Position numbers and translations under genes: made by a program. DNA of 64,000 nt from Methanomassiliicoccaceae archaeon DOK. GTDB lineage: Archaea; Thermoplasmatota; Thermoplasmata; Methanomassiliicoccales; Methanomethylophilaceae. The stretch lies in the NCBI GenBank assembly GCA_009911715.1, contig CP047880.1:434001-498000 (forward strand). The letters run 5' to 3'. Of the stretch, positions 49,770 through 60,594 are shown piece by piece (the first letter of the stretch is position 1; each line of letters starts with the position of its first letter). The notes beneath the pieces are model-generated. The model did not search any database and was not told where the DNA came from. It saw only the letters and a list, made by a program, of their open reading frames with translations.

Positions 49770-51350
49770 ATGAACAAGGTTCAGAAGGCGGTCGTCATCG
49801 TCATAGCGGTGATACTGTGCGCCGGAGTAACGTACACGGTCTTCGGCAGCGATGACGGCGAGAAGCCCCGCTTCGACGAGATCAACCTTCTCCCGCCGGA
49901 CGAAGTACAGGAGATGTCCGCTACCGAGGCATGGGACGGGTTGAAGTCCAGGGCGGACACGCTCGTCGGGGAGGCGGCGGACGGAAACCTCTCCGTGAAC
50001 GCCATGTCGATGTACGTGGAGGACATGAGGCTGTTCCACGAGGATACGCAGACGTCGTACATGCTCTTCTACTGGGAATACAATCGTGACCCGTCCGGCC
50101 TCTCCGAGGAGTACAGCATGTGGGAGACCTACTACTCCCAGAGCCTGGAGATCATGAACGATGCGTTCAGGGAGGTCCTCAACGGTCCAGGAGCGGACAC
50201 TCTGAGGCGTGTCATAGGAGACGGGCTCGCGGACTCGGTGCTCGCGGGAGAGTCCATGACGGACGAGGAGCTGCGGCTCATCGAGGCGGAGGCCGAGGCG
50301 CAGGACCGCTACTTCAACGCGGACCCGTCCGATGCGGAGACCATCGCGGGGATCTACGGGGAGCTCATCGACATACGCGGGAGTCTTGCCGACCTCAAGG
50401 GCTACGATAGCTATTCGGAGTACGCATACGAGGTGCAGTACGGCCGCGGGTACTCCCCCGAGGACACCGGGGCCTACAAGGAGGTCGTCAAGGAGGCCCT
50501 CGTCCCTCTCTTCCAGATCCTGGATGACCGCGTGGGAGTTCCGCTGTACAGCTATTCCGGCGAGGACGAGCTGTTCGCGGATGGAGGGGAGTTCATCAGA
50601 GGGGTATGCCCCGAGTTCGCGGAGCTCTACGACACGATGCTCGGGTACGACCTCATCGATTTCGAGGATTTGGACACGAAGATCGACTCGGGGTTCTGCT
50701 TCTCCCAGACACTCTCCGACGGGAGGGACTTCGTCTACATATACGACGACCCATACGGCGACTTCTTTGACCTGACCGCTCTGGTGCACGAGTTCGGTCA
50801 CGCCTCGGCGGCCGCGCTGTCCTGGGAACAGACCAACGACAAAGACGTCGGGGAGGTCCAGTCGACCGGCCTGGAGGCGATCTTCGGAGTGTACTGCGGG
50901 ATGATGGGAGGTTCGACCGCCATTCCTGAATACATGGCCCTTCAGCTCCTGTACATGGTCATAGAGGGCTGCTTCTGGGACGATTTCCAGCAAATCGCCT
51001 ACGAGGAAGGTGCCGACACCTCGGAGGAGTTCGATGCCATCGTCGAGCGCCTGAGCCAGGAGTACGGGTACGTACCCGGCAACGGATGGTATGTGATATC
51101 GCACAACTTCGACAGTCCGTTCTACTACATCAGCTACAGCGTCTCCGCGTTCATCTCCATGGGGATCTTCGTCGACGCACTGGACGACTACGATGCGGCT
51201 GTCGACAAGTACCTGGACGTGGTCGCATCCCCCGATGGGTACCTCGACATGGTCGAGAACCTGGGGATGGCGAGCCCCTTCGACCGCGAAGAGGCCATGA
51301 CCGTCGCTGAGGATCTCGGAGAGTGGATCGCGATCGCCCTCGCCGCCTGA
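49770..51350 (+). CDS. M3-like (oligopeptidase F-type) zinc peptidase, membrane-anchored
   Basis: 526 residues from the ATG at 49770. N-terminal hydrophobic anchor (about 5-24, AVVIVIAVILCAGVTYTVF), then a long helical body and the zinc site H340-E-F-G-H344 (LVHEFGHASAA), with the downstream glutamate in the STGLEAIFG region. The fold pattern is that of M3 oligoendopeptidases, here placed outside the cell. A TTTTAT element about 25 nt before the ATG (near 49743) fits a leaderless transcript. Confidence 0.85.
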   Translation: MNKVQKAVVIVIAVILCAGVTYTVFGSDDGEKPRFDEINLLPPDEVQEMSATEAWDGLKSRADTLVGEAADGNLSVNAMSMYVEDMRLFHEDTQTSYMLFYWEYNRDPSGLSEEYSMWETYYSQSLEIMNDAFREVLNGPGADTLRRVIGDGLADSVLAGESMTDEELRLIEAEAEAQDRYFNADPSDAETIAGIYGELIDIRGSLADLKGYDSYSEYAYEVQYGRGYSPEDTGAYKEVVKEALVPLFQILDDRVGVPLYSYSGEDELFADGGEFIRGVCPEFAELYDTMLGYDLIDFEDLDTKIDSGFCFSQTLSDGRDFVYIYDDPYGDFFDLTALVHEFGHASAAALSWEQTNDKDVGEVQSTGLEAIFGVYCGMMGGSTAIPEYMALQLLYMVIEGCFWDDFQQIAYEEGADTSEEFDAIVERLSQEYGYVPGNGWYVISHNFDSPFYYISYSVSAFISMGIFVDALDDYDAAVDKYLDVVASPDGYLDMVENLGMASPFDREEAMTVAEDLGEWIAIALAA

Positions 51351-51506
51351 GAGACCTGATGCCGGTCGCCGACGTGATGACCTCCGCGGCGACCTCCAAA
51401 CACTTTTCCATCTGGAATCAAAGCGATGCAGCGGACGGTTTTACAAAGAGGACGACGAGTGCGAAACCCAGGAAACGTGTCCCAAGAACTGTATGGAGAA
51501 GGATGG

Positions 51507-51590
51507 TGCAAGGGACGAGATTTGAACTCGCGGACCACTAAGGACTAGCCCCTCAAGCTAGCGTCGTTGGCCAGGCTTGACTACCCTTGC
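51507..51590 (-). tRNA. tRNA-Leu (anticodon GAG)
   Basis: 84 nt with a long variable arm, as expected for leucine tRNA. Acceptor GCAAGGG/CCCTTGC, anticodon stem CTAGC/GCTAG with loop TTGAGGG (GAG), T-stem GCGAG/CTCGT around TTCAAAT. CCA is not encoded. Confidence 0.9.
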
Positions 51591-51625
51591 AGTAAAGGAG
51601 GGGATGGGAGTCCCCTTAATAAATT

Positions 51626-52681
51626 TTACGCTTTCCTGGACCAGTAATCCCTGCCCGCACGGCCCATGGCCAGCACGTTCTCGTCGGGACTGCTGATCGG
51701 GGTCTCGCATCCGGGGGCGAGGACGAAGCCTCCGTCCTGGCCGGCCGCGTCTATGAGCCTGTAGGACTCCTTCGTGATCTGCTCGGGCGTGCCGCTCATG
51801 ACCAGCTCCACGGGATCGAGGTTGCCCATGAGGGCGATGTCTCTGCCGGCGAGCTCCTTGGCCCTGTTGATGTCCACGGCATGGTCGAAGCTCAGACAGT
51901 CGGCATGCGTCCTTTTCAGGGGTTCGATTATGTTCAGGGTGTTCCCGCAGATGTGGACGAAGGTAGGCACGTCATCGACGGCCTTCACGTCCTCCACGAC
52001 CTTCCTGATGTGGTCCTCGGAGTACTCGGTGAACATGTCAGGGGAGATGATGTCCGCGGAGGACGTCGGGTCGGCCATCCACATGACGGTGGCTCCGGCG
52101 TCGATCATGCGCCTCTGCATCGCGGACACGAGGTCAGTGACCTTCGTGACGAGCTTCTTGACCGTGTCACCCTCGCCGAACATCGTGGCCATGAGCATGT
52201 TCTCGACGCCCATGCAGTATCCGGCTGTGGTGATGGGGCCCCATGAGAGGCCGCAGATGTGCAGATCCTCGGGCAGGTTCCTCGACGTCTCCTCGAGGGC
52301 CTCCACAAACACCTTGGTGAACCTGGGGCACTCCTCAGCCCTGTAGGGGTCGAAGACCGCGAGTCCGTCTATGTCCTCGGCGTTCTCCACGACATGGCCG
52401 GGGACCCTTCCGTAGTCGTCCTCGGGGAACCTCACCTTCATGCCCATGTCCTGGAAAGGGACCTGCGAGTCGAGGATGGGCTTGACGAAATCCGATTCGG
52501 TCTTCAGCGCGTAGTCTATGGACACCCTGGCCGAGAGCTGGGGGTTCCATCTGGCCTCGTCGACCTTGTACCCGGCGCTGCGGGCTGCGGTGACGAGCGC
52601 GAAGTTGTTGACAGGCGTCCTGTCCGTGGTCTCGAAGTTGAGTGCTGCTTCTACGCAGGATCTGTGACCGGCATCCTTCAT
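51626..52681 (-). CDS. Methylcobamide:coenzyme M methyltransferase (MtaA/MtbA-like)
   Basis: 351 residues of the uroporphyrinogen-decarboxylase superfamily. The zinc ligands H243-x-C245 (TFVHICGN) and C325 (APGCETP) fit MtaA/MtbA enzymes, which move the methyl group from a corrinoid protein to CoM. These are central to methanol- or methylamine-dependent methanogenesis. The dedicated methyltransferase/corrinoid partners are not in the window, so methanol versus methylamine specificity cannot be set. A minus-strand TATA-like TTTTATTAG at 52714-52722 lies about 32 nt before the ATG. Confidence 0.88.
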   Translation of the reverse strand: MKDAGHRSCVEAALNFETTDRTPVNNFALVTAARSAGYKVDEARWNPQLSARVSIDYALKTESDFVKPILDSQVPFQDMGMKVRFPEDDYGRVPGHVVENAEDIDGLAVFDPYRAEECPRFTKVFVEALEETSRNLPEDLHICGLSWGPITTAGYCMGVENMLMATMFGEGDTVKKLVTKVTDLVSAMQRRMIDAGATVMWMADPTSSADIISPDMFTEYSEDHIRKVVEDVKAVDDVPTFVHICGNTLNIIEPLKRTHADCLSFDHAVDINRAKELAGRDIALMGNLDPVELVMSGTPEQITKESYRLIDAAGQDGGFVLAPGCETPISSPDENVLAMGRAGRDYWSRKA

Positions 52682-52732
52682 TGGAACACTTCCGGGTGGA
52701 GGATTGCCGACATCTAATAAAACGTTCAGGGC

Positions 52733-53722
52733 TCAGATGCGGGAGAGAACGCAGTCGGTGAACTGCTCCGTCGTGAGCGTCCCGCCCACGTCCGGGGTCC
52801 TCTCCCCGGCGCCGTATGTGTCGGTCAGGGCGCGGATGATCGACAGCGCCTCGTCCCTGCGCCCCATGTCGAACAGTGCCATGGCGGCCGCTGATATGGC
52901 GGAAGTGGGGTTTGCGTAGCCCTTGGGGACGTCCTCGAACGTCTTGTAGAGGCCCGGGACGATGAGGTTGCACCCCTCGCCGACGTAGGCGATGGGGGAC
53001 AGCCTGTTGCCGCCCGTCATTCCGGCCATTATCCCCGCGGCGACGTTGCTGTACAGGTCCGCGCACACGACGTAGTCGAACTCCTTCGGGTCCCTGACGA
53101 ACTTGGACGCCCAGTACTGGACGTTCCTGTGGTCCGTGCGGAACGCCGCAGGGTCGAACAGCGAGTCGAACGTCTCGGAGAACATGTTGCTGGAGTCGGG
53201 GAAGAGGGTGTCCTGCGTGACGCAGACGACACTCCCCTTCCCGCTGAGCTCCAGGTCGGTCAGTGCGCGGGCCATCATCCTGCTGTAGGACGACGACCTG
53301 ATGTACTTGCTTATGGTGATCCCGTCTATGTCCCTGCTCTCGACGATGTCGCTGCCGACGGTCATGTTGCTGGCCCACAGCGTGATGTCCAGTCCGGGCA
53401 CCCCGAGGTCGTCGGAGAGCGTGCGGAAGCATCTGACCACCGCGTAGAGGTCGAGGCCCACCTTGAGGCTCTCGAGGGGGTTGACGGACTTCCCGCCCTC
53501 GTCCCTGTAGTCCTTCACGGGTCCGCAGATGACCGTTCCGCACTCCCTGACCAGATCCATCGTGTCGCGCGGCAGGAGCTCCCCGGTGCGCTCGTAGCCA
53601 GCGAACCCTATGTCGCCGCGTACGACCTCGACGTCGCTGGTCGCCATCGACAGCGTCCTCTCCGCGGCGTCGATTATCGACGGCCCGTAGCCGTCGCCGG
53701 GGATCAGCAGGATCCTGTCCAT
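52733..53722 (-). CDS. Isocitrate/isopropylmalate dehydrogenase-family protein
   Basis: 329 residues of the IDH/IPMDH decarboxylating dehydrogenase family: N-terminal ILLIPGDGYGPSI, the substrate loop LDLYAVVRCF, and the metal-binding region YVVCADLYSNVAAGI. It could act on isocitrate, homoisocitrate or isopropylmalate; the sequence does not decide. The ATG is one base after the deoxyhypusine synthase stop, so they are co-transcribed, an odd pairing. Confidence 0.8.
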   Translation of the reverse strand: MDRILLIPGDGYGPSIIDAAERTLSMATSDVEVVRGDIGFAGYERTGELLPRDTMDLVRECGTVICGPVKDYRDEGGKSVNPLESLKVGLDLYAVVRCFRTLSDDLGVPGLDITLWASNMTVGSDIVESRDIDGITISKYIRSSSYSRMMARALTDLELSGKGSVVCVTQDTLFPDSSNMFSETFDSLFDPAAFRTDHRNVQYWASKFVRDPKEFDYVVCADLYSNVAAGIMAGMTGGNRLSPIAYVGEGCNLIVPGLYKTFEDVPKGYANPTSAISAAAMALFDMGRRDEALSIIRALTDTYGAGERTPDVGGTLTTEQFTDCVLSRI

Positions 53723-53723
53723 G

Positions 53724-54680
53724 TCAGAGCAGCCTCTCGGCGAGTCCGGCGTAGATCAGGGGGAGGCTGATGGTGGCGTCGCCCTCGACGGTCATCTTCT
53801 TCGCGTCCTCCTTGACCTTGCCCCAGGAGACGGCCTCTCTGATGCGCGCACCGGAGAGGGATCCGTCGTACTCCTCGGCTGTGGTCAGGTAGATGCAGTA
53901 GTCCAGCCCTCCGCGGAACTGGTTCCACCAGATGACGTGGTGCTTGGAGATTCCTCCTCCGATGATGATGGCTCCGGTGAACTCGGCGTCGTTGGTCATC
54001 TCGGAGAGCATCTGCTCGTCGCCGAACAGGTCGATCCTGAGCTTCCTGTGCATCTGGTAGTACATCCAGAGCTGGCATCCGAAGGACCCGTCGGTGATTC
54101 CGGGGACCACGATGGGGACGTTGTGCTTGTGGCACTGGTACAGGAGGGAGTCCTCGTTGTCGAGCCTGGCGCCGACCTGGTCGATGATCTCGTGGGTGGT
54201 CAGGGACTGGGTCTCGGCGAAGATCTCGTCGAACATGGGCAGGAGGTTGTCCTCGAGGACGACCCCGTAGCAGGAGTCGGGGACCAGGACGTTCCCGAGC
54301 CTGCTGATCTCGTACTCGTCCCTGAGCATGGCGTCGTCCATCATGAAGTCGCCCTTGTAGTACTGGGCGAAGGTCCTGGACAGGTCGTGGTCGAGGGTTC
54401 CGCAGGTCGTGATGATCAGGTCGATCATGTTGTTCTTGACCATGTCGACGATGACTCCGCGGGTTCCCGTGGCCATGATGCAGGCGGGGAAGGAGAGGAT
54501 CCTGAGGCAGCCCTCCTTCTTGATCATGGCCTCGGCGATGTCGGTGGCGTCGGCCAGCTTCTGGGCGGTGAACCCGCCAGCGCGGCCCATGGCCTTGAGC
54601 ATCTGGTCAACGGTCATCCCTTTGGTCACTTTGATATCCTCTACGGGAATGAGTTCGAGTTTGTCCGACATTGTTGTCAC
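53724..54680 (-). CDS. dys: Deoxyhypusine synthase
   Basis: 318 residues. The NAD fold and the active-site lysine K246 in GGGISKHHVIWWNQFRGG are intact. It transfers an aminobutyl group from spermidine to a lysine of aIF5A. A TATA-like TTTAATATG on the minus strand near 54703-54711 precedes the ATG by about 23 nt, giving a leaderless start. First gene of the two-gene transcript with the dehydrogenase. Confidence 0.95.
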   Translation of the reverse strand: MTTMSDKLELIPVEDIKVTKGMTVDQMLKAMGRAGGFTAQKLADATDIAEAMIKKEGCLRILSFPACIMATGTRGVIVDMVKNNMIDLIITTCGTLDHDLSRTFAQYYKGDFMMDDAMLRDEYEISRLGNVLVPDSCYGVVLEDNLLPMFDEIFAETQSLTTHEIIDQVGARLDNEDSLLYQCHKHNVPIVVPGITDGSFGCQLWMYYQMHRKLRIDLFGDEQMLSEMTNDAEFTGAIIIGGGISKHHVIWWNQFRGGLDYCIYLTTAEEYDGSLSGARIREAVSWGKVKEDAKKMTVEGDATISLPLIYAGLAERLL

Positions 54681-54784
54681 TGATTCGGGCTAGTGGCCAC
54701 ATATTAAAGTAAGTTTGGGACGGACATATGTACGTTGTGAGAAAAGGGTCCGAAGGCACACGGGTATCACTTCTGAAACCACAC

Positions 54785-54794
54785 CGTATATAAA
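54785..54794 (+). promoter_or_regulatory. TATA box of the flavoprotein gene
   Basis: CGTATATAAA about 33 nt before the ATG at 54827; an operator-like inverted repeat follows at 54811-54825. Confidence 0.55.
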
Positions 54795-54810
54795 CGAAGC
54801 CGACGTTATA

Positions 54811-54825
54811 GTATCATTGTGATAC
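54811..54825. promoter_or_regulatory. Operator-like perfect inverted repeat GTATCA-TTG-TGATAC
   Basis: 6-bp arms with a 3-nt spacer, ending one base before the start codon and overlapping the expected transcription start. A single half-site GTATCA lies upstream at 54764-54769. A repressor here would block transcription. Confidence 0.55.
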
Positions 54826-54826
54826 C

Positions 54827-55381
54827 ATGACTGTCGTGTCCATCGTAGCAAGTCCGAGGAAGAACGGAGCCGGAGACAGGATCGCCGGGCAGATCGAGGC
54901 CGGGGCCAGGTCAGCCGGCAGGGACGTCGTGCGCTTCAACCTGAACGACATGAGGTCATACAGGCAGTGCCAGAACTGCGAGGCGTGCAAGAACAACGGC
55001 GGCACCTGCGTGATCAAGGACGACATCTCGCCGATCATAGACGCGGTCCGCGACGCGGAGGCCGTCATCCTCTGCACGAACATCAGTTTCAACGAGATGA
55101 ATGGGCTGTTCAAGCTGTTCCACGACCGCATGTACGTGTTCCTGGACATGAACGCGACGACGATACTCCCCAAGGGGAAGAAGCTGGCCACCGTCGTCAC
55201 GGCGGGTCTGGACGACATGAGCGCCGATAGGGTGTCCAAGAGCATCGAGAAGGTGATGGCCGAGCATTTCTTCTTCGAACCCGTGGGCAGGATGACGTAC
55301 CTCACATGGATGATGCCAAGGGAGTCGCCGATGGACGAGGGCGTCCTGAAGGAGGCCTTCGACATCGGGACGAGGCTCTGA
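54827..55381 (+). CDS. Flavodoxin-fold NADPH-dependent FMN reductase-like protein
   Basis: 184 residues. The phosphate-binding loop SPRKNGAGDRI near the N-terminus and the cysteine cluster CQNCEACKNNGGTC (about 46-59) mark the iron-sulfur flavoprotein/FMN reductase group. It probably carries FMN and perhaps an Fe-S cluster, for redox or stress functions. The promoter contains a perfect operator-like repeat. It ends 3 nt before the convergent thymidylate kinase gene. Confidence 0.85.
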   Translation: MTVVSIVASPRKNGAGDRIAGQIEAGARSAGRDVVRFNLNDMRSYRQCQNCEACKNNGGTCVIKDDISPIIDAVRDAEAVILCTNISFNEMNGLFKLFHDRMYVFLDMNATTILPKGKKLATVVTAGLDDMSADRVSKSIEKVMAEHFFFEPVGRMTYLTWMMPRESPMDEGVLKEAFDIGTRL

Positions 55382-55384
55382 GGG

Positions 55385-55933
55385 TCACAGCCCCAGGGCC
55401 TCCCGGGCGCGTCTGTGCACGTCCTCGGGGTCGCCGTTCGCGTCGACGACTGTGAACCTGTCGTCGGACGAGAGCATCCTCGACCTGACCTCTGTCATCG
55501 AGTCGATGTTCTCGAACATCTCCTCCTTGTCCCCTCTGTCGCCGACACGGGAGAGCGCACGGGAGGGGTCTATGTCGAGCAGGATCATCAGGTCAGGCTC
55601 GGGCAGAAGGGTCTTCAGGCCCCAGTGGACCACCTTCGATACCCGTCCGTCGAGGTAGCAGGACGATAGGGTGTACCTCACGGCGATGACGTCCTCGCCC
55701 TTCCGGACCTTCCTGCCCGTCGAGAGCATGTCCAGGAAGAGGAATACCGCCGAGGACGCCTTGGACACGCGGCCGCGGCCCAGGAGGGACATCTTGGCGA
55801 GACGGCCCCATCTCCCGTCGCCGGGGTGCTCCCTGACGGTGACGCTCACGCCTCTGGAACTGAGGTCATCAGCGAGGGCCCTGGCTACGGTGCTCTTCCC
55901 GCTTCCGTCCAGCCCGTCGATCGCCAGGAACAT
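55385..55933 (-). CDS. tmk: Thymidylate kinase
   Basis: 182 residues. The P-loop GLDGSGKST (about 7-15), DR-type pocket and LID pattern are those of dTMP kinase (the REHPGDGRWGRL segment replaces the usual REP motif). It makes dTDP. It is the shorter archaeal form. It shares one palindromic TATA element (55956-55963) with the divergent 55986 gene; its ATG is 23 nt from that element. Confidence 0.85.
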   Translation of the reverse strand: MFLAIDGLDGSGKSTVARALADDLSSRGVSVTVREHPGDGRWGRLAKMSLLGRGRVSKASSAVFLFLDMLSTGRKVRKGEDVIAVRYTLSSCYLDGRVSKVVHWGLKTLLPEPDLMILLDIDPSRALSRVGDRGDKEEMFENIDSMTEVRSRMLSSDDRFTVVDANGDPEDVHRRAREALGL

Positions 55934-55955
55934 GGCCTTCCGCGACGTGAATTCA

Positions 55956-55963
55956 TTTTAAAA
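55956..55963. promoter_or_regulatory. Palindromic TATA element shared by tmk and the 55986 gene
   Basis: TTTTAAAA, identical on both strands. The two ATG codons (55933 minus, 55986 plus) each lie exactly 22 nt from its edges, which fits two leaderless transcripts driven from one site. Confidence 0.55.
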
Positions 55964-55985
55964 CCATTCTGTCGATTAGAGGTCC

Positions 55986-56450
55986 ATGACCGTCATGGCT
56001 AGGGACAGGGATTACGAGACGCTCCTCGAGGACGTCCGGGGCAGGAAGGTCCTGGTCTGGACCTGCAACACATGTGCCAGGCTGTGCAACATCGGCGGCC
56101 AGGACGCCGGGCAGAGGCTGGCGGACAGGCTGTCCCGCGACGGGGTGGAGGTCGCCGGATGCGTGTCCAGCTCCGCCCCGTGCTTCATGTCAAAGGCCGA
56201 CAGGATGGCGGCATCCGTGGAGGGCGACTACGACCTCGTGGTCTCGGTGAACTGCGATATGGGTGCCAGGAACGCCGCGGAGGCCACCGGGAGGGAGGTC
56301 CTCAACCCCGTGGTGACATTCGGCACGGGGTACATAGACAGGGACGGCAGGAACCGCCTGGCGACCATCGTCTGCGGCAGGACCGTCTACGACGAGGACG
56401 CCGAGGAGGTCGCGAAGCGCAACGGCCTGTGGATGTCCCCCTTCGTCTGA
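55986..56450 (+). CDS. MetV/MTHFR-C-like cysteine-rich protein
   Basis: 154 residues. Six cysteines: C27, C30 and C34 (WTCNTCARLC), C59, C66 and C90. The pattern resembles MetV, the zinc/iron-sulfur partner of methylenetetrahydrofolate reductase, which also has a short form in other methanogens. Its role here is unknown. It starts from the shared palindromic TATA with tmk. Confidence 0.6.
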   Translation: MTVMARDRDYETLLEDVRGRKVLVWTCNTCARLCNIGGQDAGQRLADRLSRDGVEVAGCVSSSAPCFMSKADRMAASVEGDYDLVVSVNCDMGARNAAEATGREVLNPVVTFGTGYIDRDGRNRLATIVCGRTVYDEDAEEVAKRNGLWMSPFV

Positions 56451-56487
56451 GCGAAACATTATCTCGGCTGTGGTCGGTTCACCGGTC

Positions 56488-56817
56488 ATGGCAATCTGCT
56501 TCAAGTACGCCTTCTGCACCGCCAGGGGCGGGATCACGGAGAACGTGTTCGCATCCCCCGGCGACGCGGAGATGTGGGCATCGCGCCTCTCCGAGGACAA
56601 CCCCGGCACGCTGTACATCTACGACGAGGGCTGCTGGGTACCGGACATGGTGTTCGGGCTTCCCGACGACGACCTCTCTGTAGTTGCACGCGGCATGGCA
56701 TTCGTGAGCGCCGTCAAGGGCGGGAGCTACGTCGAGGCACTCAGGGACTACATCGGATGCGAGGACCTGCCGGAGTCCGTGAGGGAGACGCTCCTCTCAG
56801 AGGTCTCCGACGATTGA
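56488..56817 (+). CDS. Hypothetical protein
   Basis: 109 residues from the ATG at 56488. Alpha/beta, acidic C-terminus; no recognised family. An alternative upstream start at 56470 adds six residues. It ends before a strong terminator-like hairpin. Confidence 0.5.
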   Translation: MAICFKYAFCTARGGITENVFASPGDAEMWASRLSEDNPGTLYIYDEGCWVPDMVFGLPDDDLSVVARGMAFVSAVKGGSYVEALRDYIGCEDLPESVRETLLSEVSDD

Positions 56818-56833
56818 AACGATTCAGAACCGA

Positions 56834-56861
56834 ATTCTAAGATGGGATGGGGAGGACCCCA
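56834..56861 (+). terminator. Bidirectional-looking hairpin between the 56488 gene and hppA
   Basis: GGGATGGGG (56834-56842), AGGA loop, CCCCATCCC (56847-56855), 9-bp perfect stem, then TGTTTTC. The flanking genes converge on it. Confidence 0.7.
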
Positions 56862-56881
56862 TCCCTGTTTTCACATCGCGA

Positions 56882-59050
<2,169 letters not shown>

Positions 59051-59270
59051 TTTATCGATTCCTTTAGCGTTTAAGCGGGACGTGTATGGGTTCTTCTAAA
59101 TAAATGCGATTGTCGATGCTCGAAGGATGTGAAAGGTTCGTCCGGGCGGGCCCCAACATGCAGGTCTGGCACTGTCGGAGGGGCCCCGACGGCGCTTCCG
59201 GGGAGGCACCTCCCATCTGGTGCCGGGACGTCTTCCTTTATTATTATATAAGAAGAACCCAGCAAGTCAC

Positions 59271-59280
59271 GTTTAAATAC
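59271..59280 (+). promoter_or_regulatory. TATA box of the rpo7-spt4 operon
   Basis: GTTTAAATAC about 40 nt upstream of the Rpo7 ATG. A GAGAGG-type Shine-Dalgarno lies near 59304. Confidence 0.5.
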
Positions 59281-59318
59281 GAGATGGCTATAGTCGGGTA
59301 CATTCGAGAGGACCCACC

Positions 59319-59894
59319 ATGTATATGCTAACCGAGGTCGAGAAGGTCGTGCGCATTCCGCCGAAGGACCTGAAGGATGACATAGACAGCGTCATCGACA
59401 GCCTCACCTGGGAGACCTACGAGGGCCGCCTTGGAGAGGACAAGAACTTCACCGTGCTGATCAAGAACGTCAGGACCGTAGGTCCCGGCCGCATCGTCCA
59501 CGGGGACGGGGCGGTCTACCAGACCGTGAAGTTCGACCAGGTCGTGTTCAAGCCCAGGGACAACGAGATCATCATCGGCAAGGTCGTTGAGATCCTCAAG
59601 TTCGGTGCGTTCGTCAGGTTCGGTCCGCTCGACGGCCTCCTGCACATCAGCCAGGTCATGGACGACCGCGTGGACATCGACGAGACCAACCAGAGGCTCG
59701 TCGGCAAGGACACCGGAAGGTACCTCGCCGTCGGCGACATCGTCAAGGCCAGGGTCGTGAGCATCGACCTCAACGAGAAGAACCCTCAGGAGAGCAAGAT
59801 CGGACTCACCATGCGTCAGCCCGGTCTCGGGAAGCTCCAGTGGCTCGAGGAGGACCACAACAAGAAGTCCGAGAAGAACGGAGGCGATGAGTGA
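59319..59894 (+). CDS. rpo7: RNA polymerase subunit Rpo7 (RpoE')
   Basis: 191 residues. N-terminal RNP-like domain and an S1/OB fold (IIIGKVVEILKFGAFVRFGPLDGLLHISQVMDD) define Rpo7. It forms the polymerase stalk with Rpo4. It opens a conserved archaeal operon with spt4, the dephospho-CoA kinase and ribosomal protein genes. Confidence 0.97.
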   Translation: MYMLTEVEKVVRIPPKDLKDDIDSVIDSLTWETYEGRLGEDKNFTVLIKNVRTVGPGRIVHGDGAVYQTVKFDQVVFKPRDNEIIIGKVVEILKFGAFVRFGPLDGLLHISQVMDDRVDIDETNQRLVGKDTGRYLAVGDIVKARVVSIDLNEKNPQESKIGLTMRQPGLGKLQWLEEDHNKKSEKNGGDE

Positions 59895-60085
59895 TGGTCG
59901 GACCCGTGCTCAAGGCCTGCAAGCAGTGCAGCTTCATCTCGGAGGACGACACCTGCCCCCGCTGCGGCGGACAGACATCGAAAGAGTGGCAGGGCTACCT
60001 CGCGGTCATCGACTTCGAGAAGTCGGAGATCGCCAAGAAGATGGGCATATCCGCCAACGGCAGGTACGCCCTCAAGGTCCGCTGA
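59894..60085 (+). CDS. spt4: Transcription elongation factor Spt4 (RpoE'')
   Basis: About 63 residues from the ATG at 59894 (a GTG at 59891 is also possible). The zinc ribbon is clear: C9-x2-C12 and CPRCGG (about 20-25), with the hydrophobic YLAVIDFEKSEIAKKMG. It partners Spt5 in elongation. It overlaps the rpo7 stop. Confidence 0.95.
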   Translation: MVGPVLKACKQCSFISEDDTCPRCGGQTSKEWQGYLAVIDFEKSEIAKKMGISANGRYALKVR

Positions 60086-60090
60086 GTCCC

Positions 60091-60594
60091 ATGTTCGAGA
60101 GGGACCTGGTCCTCCCCGAATCCCAGAGGGGAGCGTTCAAGGAGCCCATCGGAAGGGAGATGGACGAAGGCGAACTTGACAACATCAACGCTCAAACATG
60201 TTTCATAACGGTCGGGGACGTGGTATCTCTGACCTTCAGAAGGCACGGCGTGAGGCCGCTGCTGTCGGTGTACGACGGCAGCACGGAGCGCAGGGAGATG
60301 ACCGACTTCGCGAAGCTCGTGGAGGGCGAGGAGAAGGAGGTCGTCTCGAACCCCGCGGGGAGGATCACAGCCGCAATGGCTGATGCGATCCGCAGGGGCA
60401 TCGGAGGGGAGGTCGGCCTGATACGCGTCGACGGCGAGGAGGACCTGGCACTGCTGCCATGTCTGTTCTACGCCGAGGACGACGCGGTCGTGGTCTACGG
60501 CATGCCCGGAAGATGCATGATGGCAGTCACCACGGACGGAGCCATCCGCAAGAGGGTCACGGAACTCGTGGCCAGAATGGAGGAACTGGAATGA
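60091..60594 (+). CDS. GTP-dependent dephospho-CoA kinase (DUF359)
   Basis: 167 residues from the ATG at 60091. Pattern of the archaeal GTP-dependent dephospho-CoA kinase: TVGDVVSLTF, PLLSVYDGSTER, VSNPAGRIT and VDGEEDLALLPC. It makes coenzyme A by phosphorylating dephospho-CoA with GTP. The gene sits in the usual operon after spt4 and overlaps rps24e (ATGA). Confidence 0.9.
   Translation: MFERDLVLPESQRGAFKEPIGREMDEGELDNINAQTCFITVGDVVSLTFRRHGVRPLLSVYDGSTERREMTDFAKLVEGEEKEVVSNPAGRITAAMADAIRRGIGGEVGLIRVDGEEDLALLPCLFYAEDDAVVVYGMPGRCMMAVTTDGAIRKRVTELVARMEELE

Noticed and set aside
51626-52681. Pyrrolysine methyltransferase or in-frame UAG gene
   Set aside because: The methyltransferase is a MtaA/MtbA-type zinc enzyme with no TAG in frame. 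I found no gene pair separated by a TAG that would join into one known protein.
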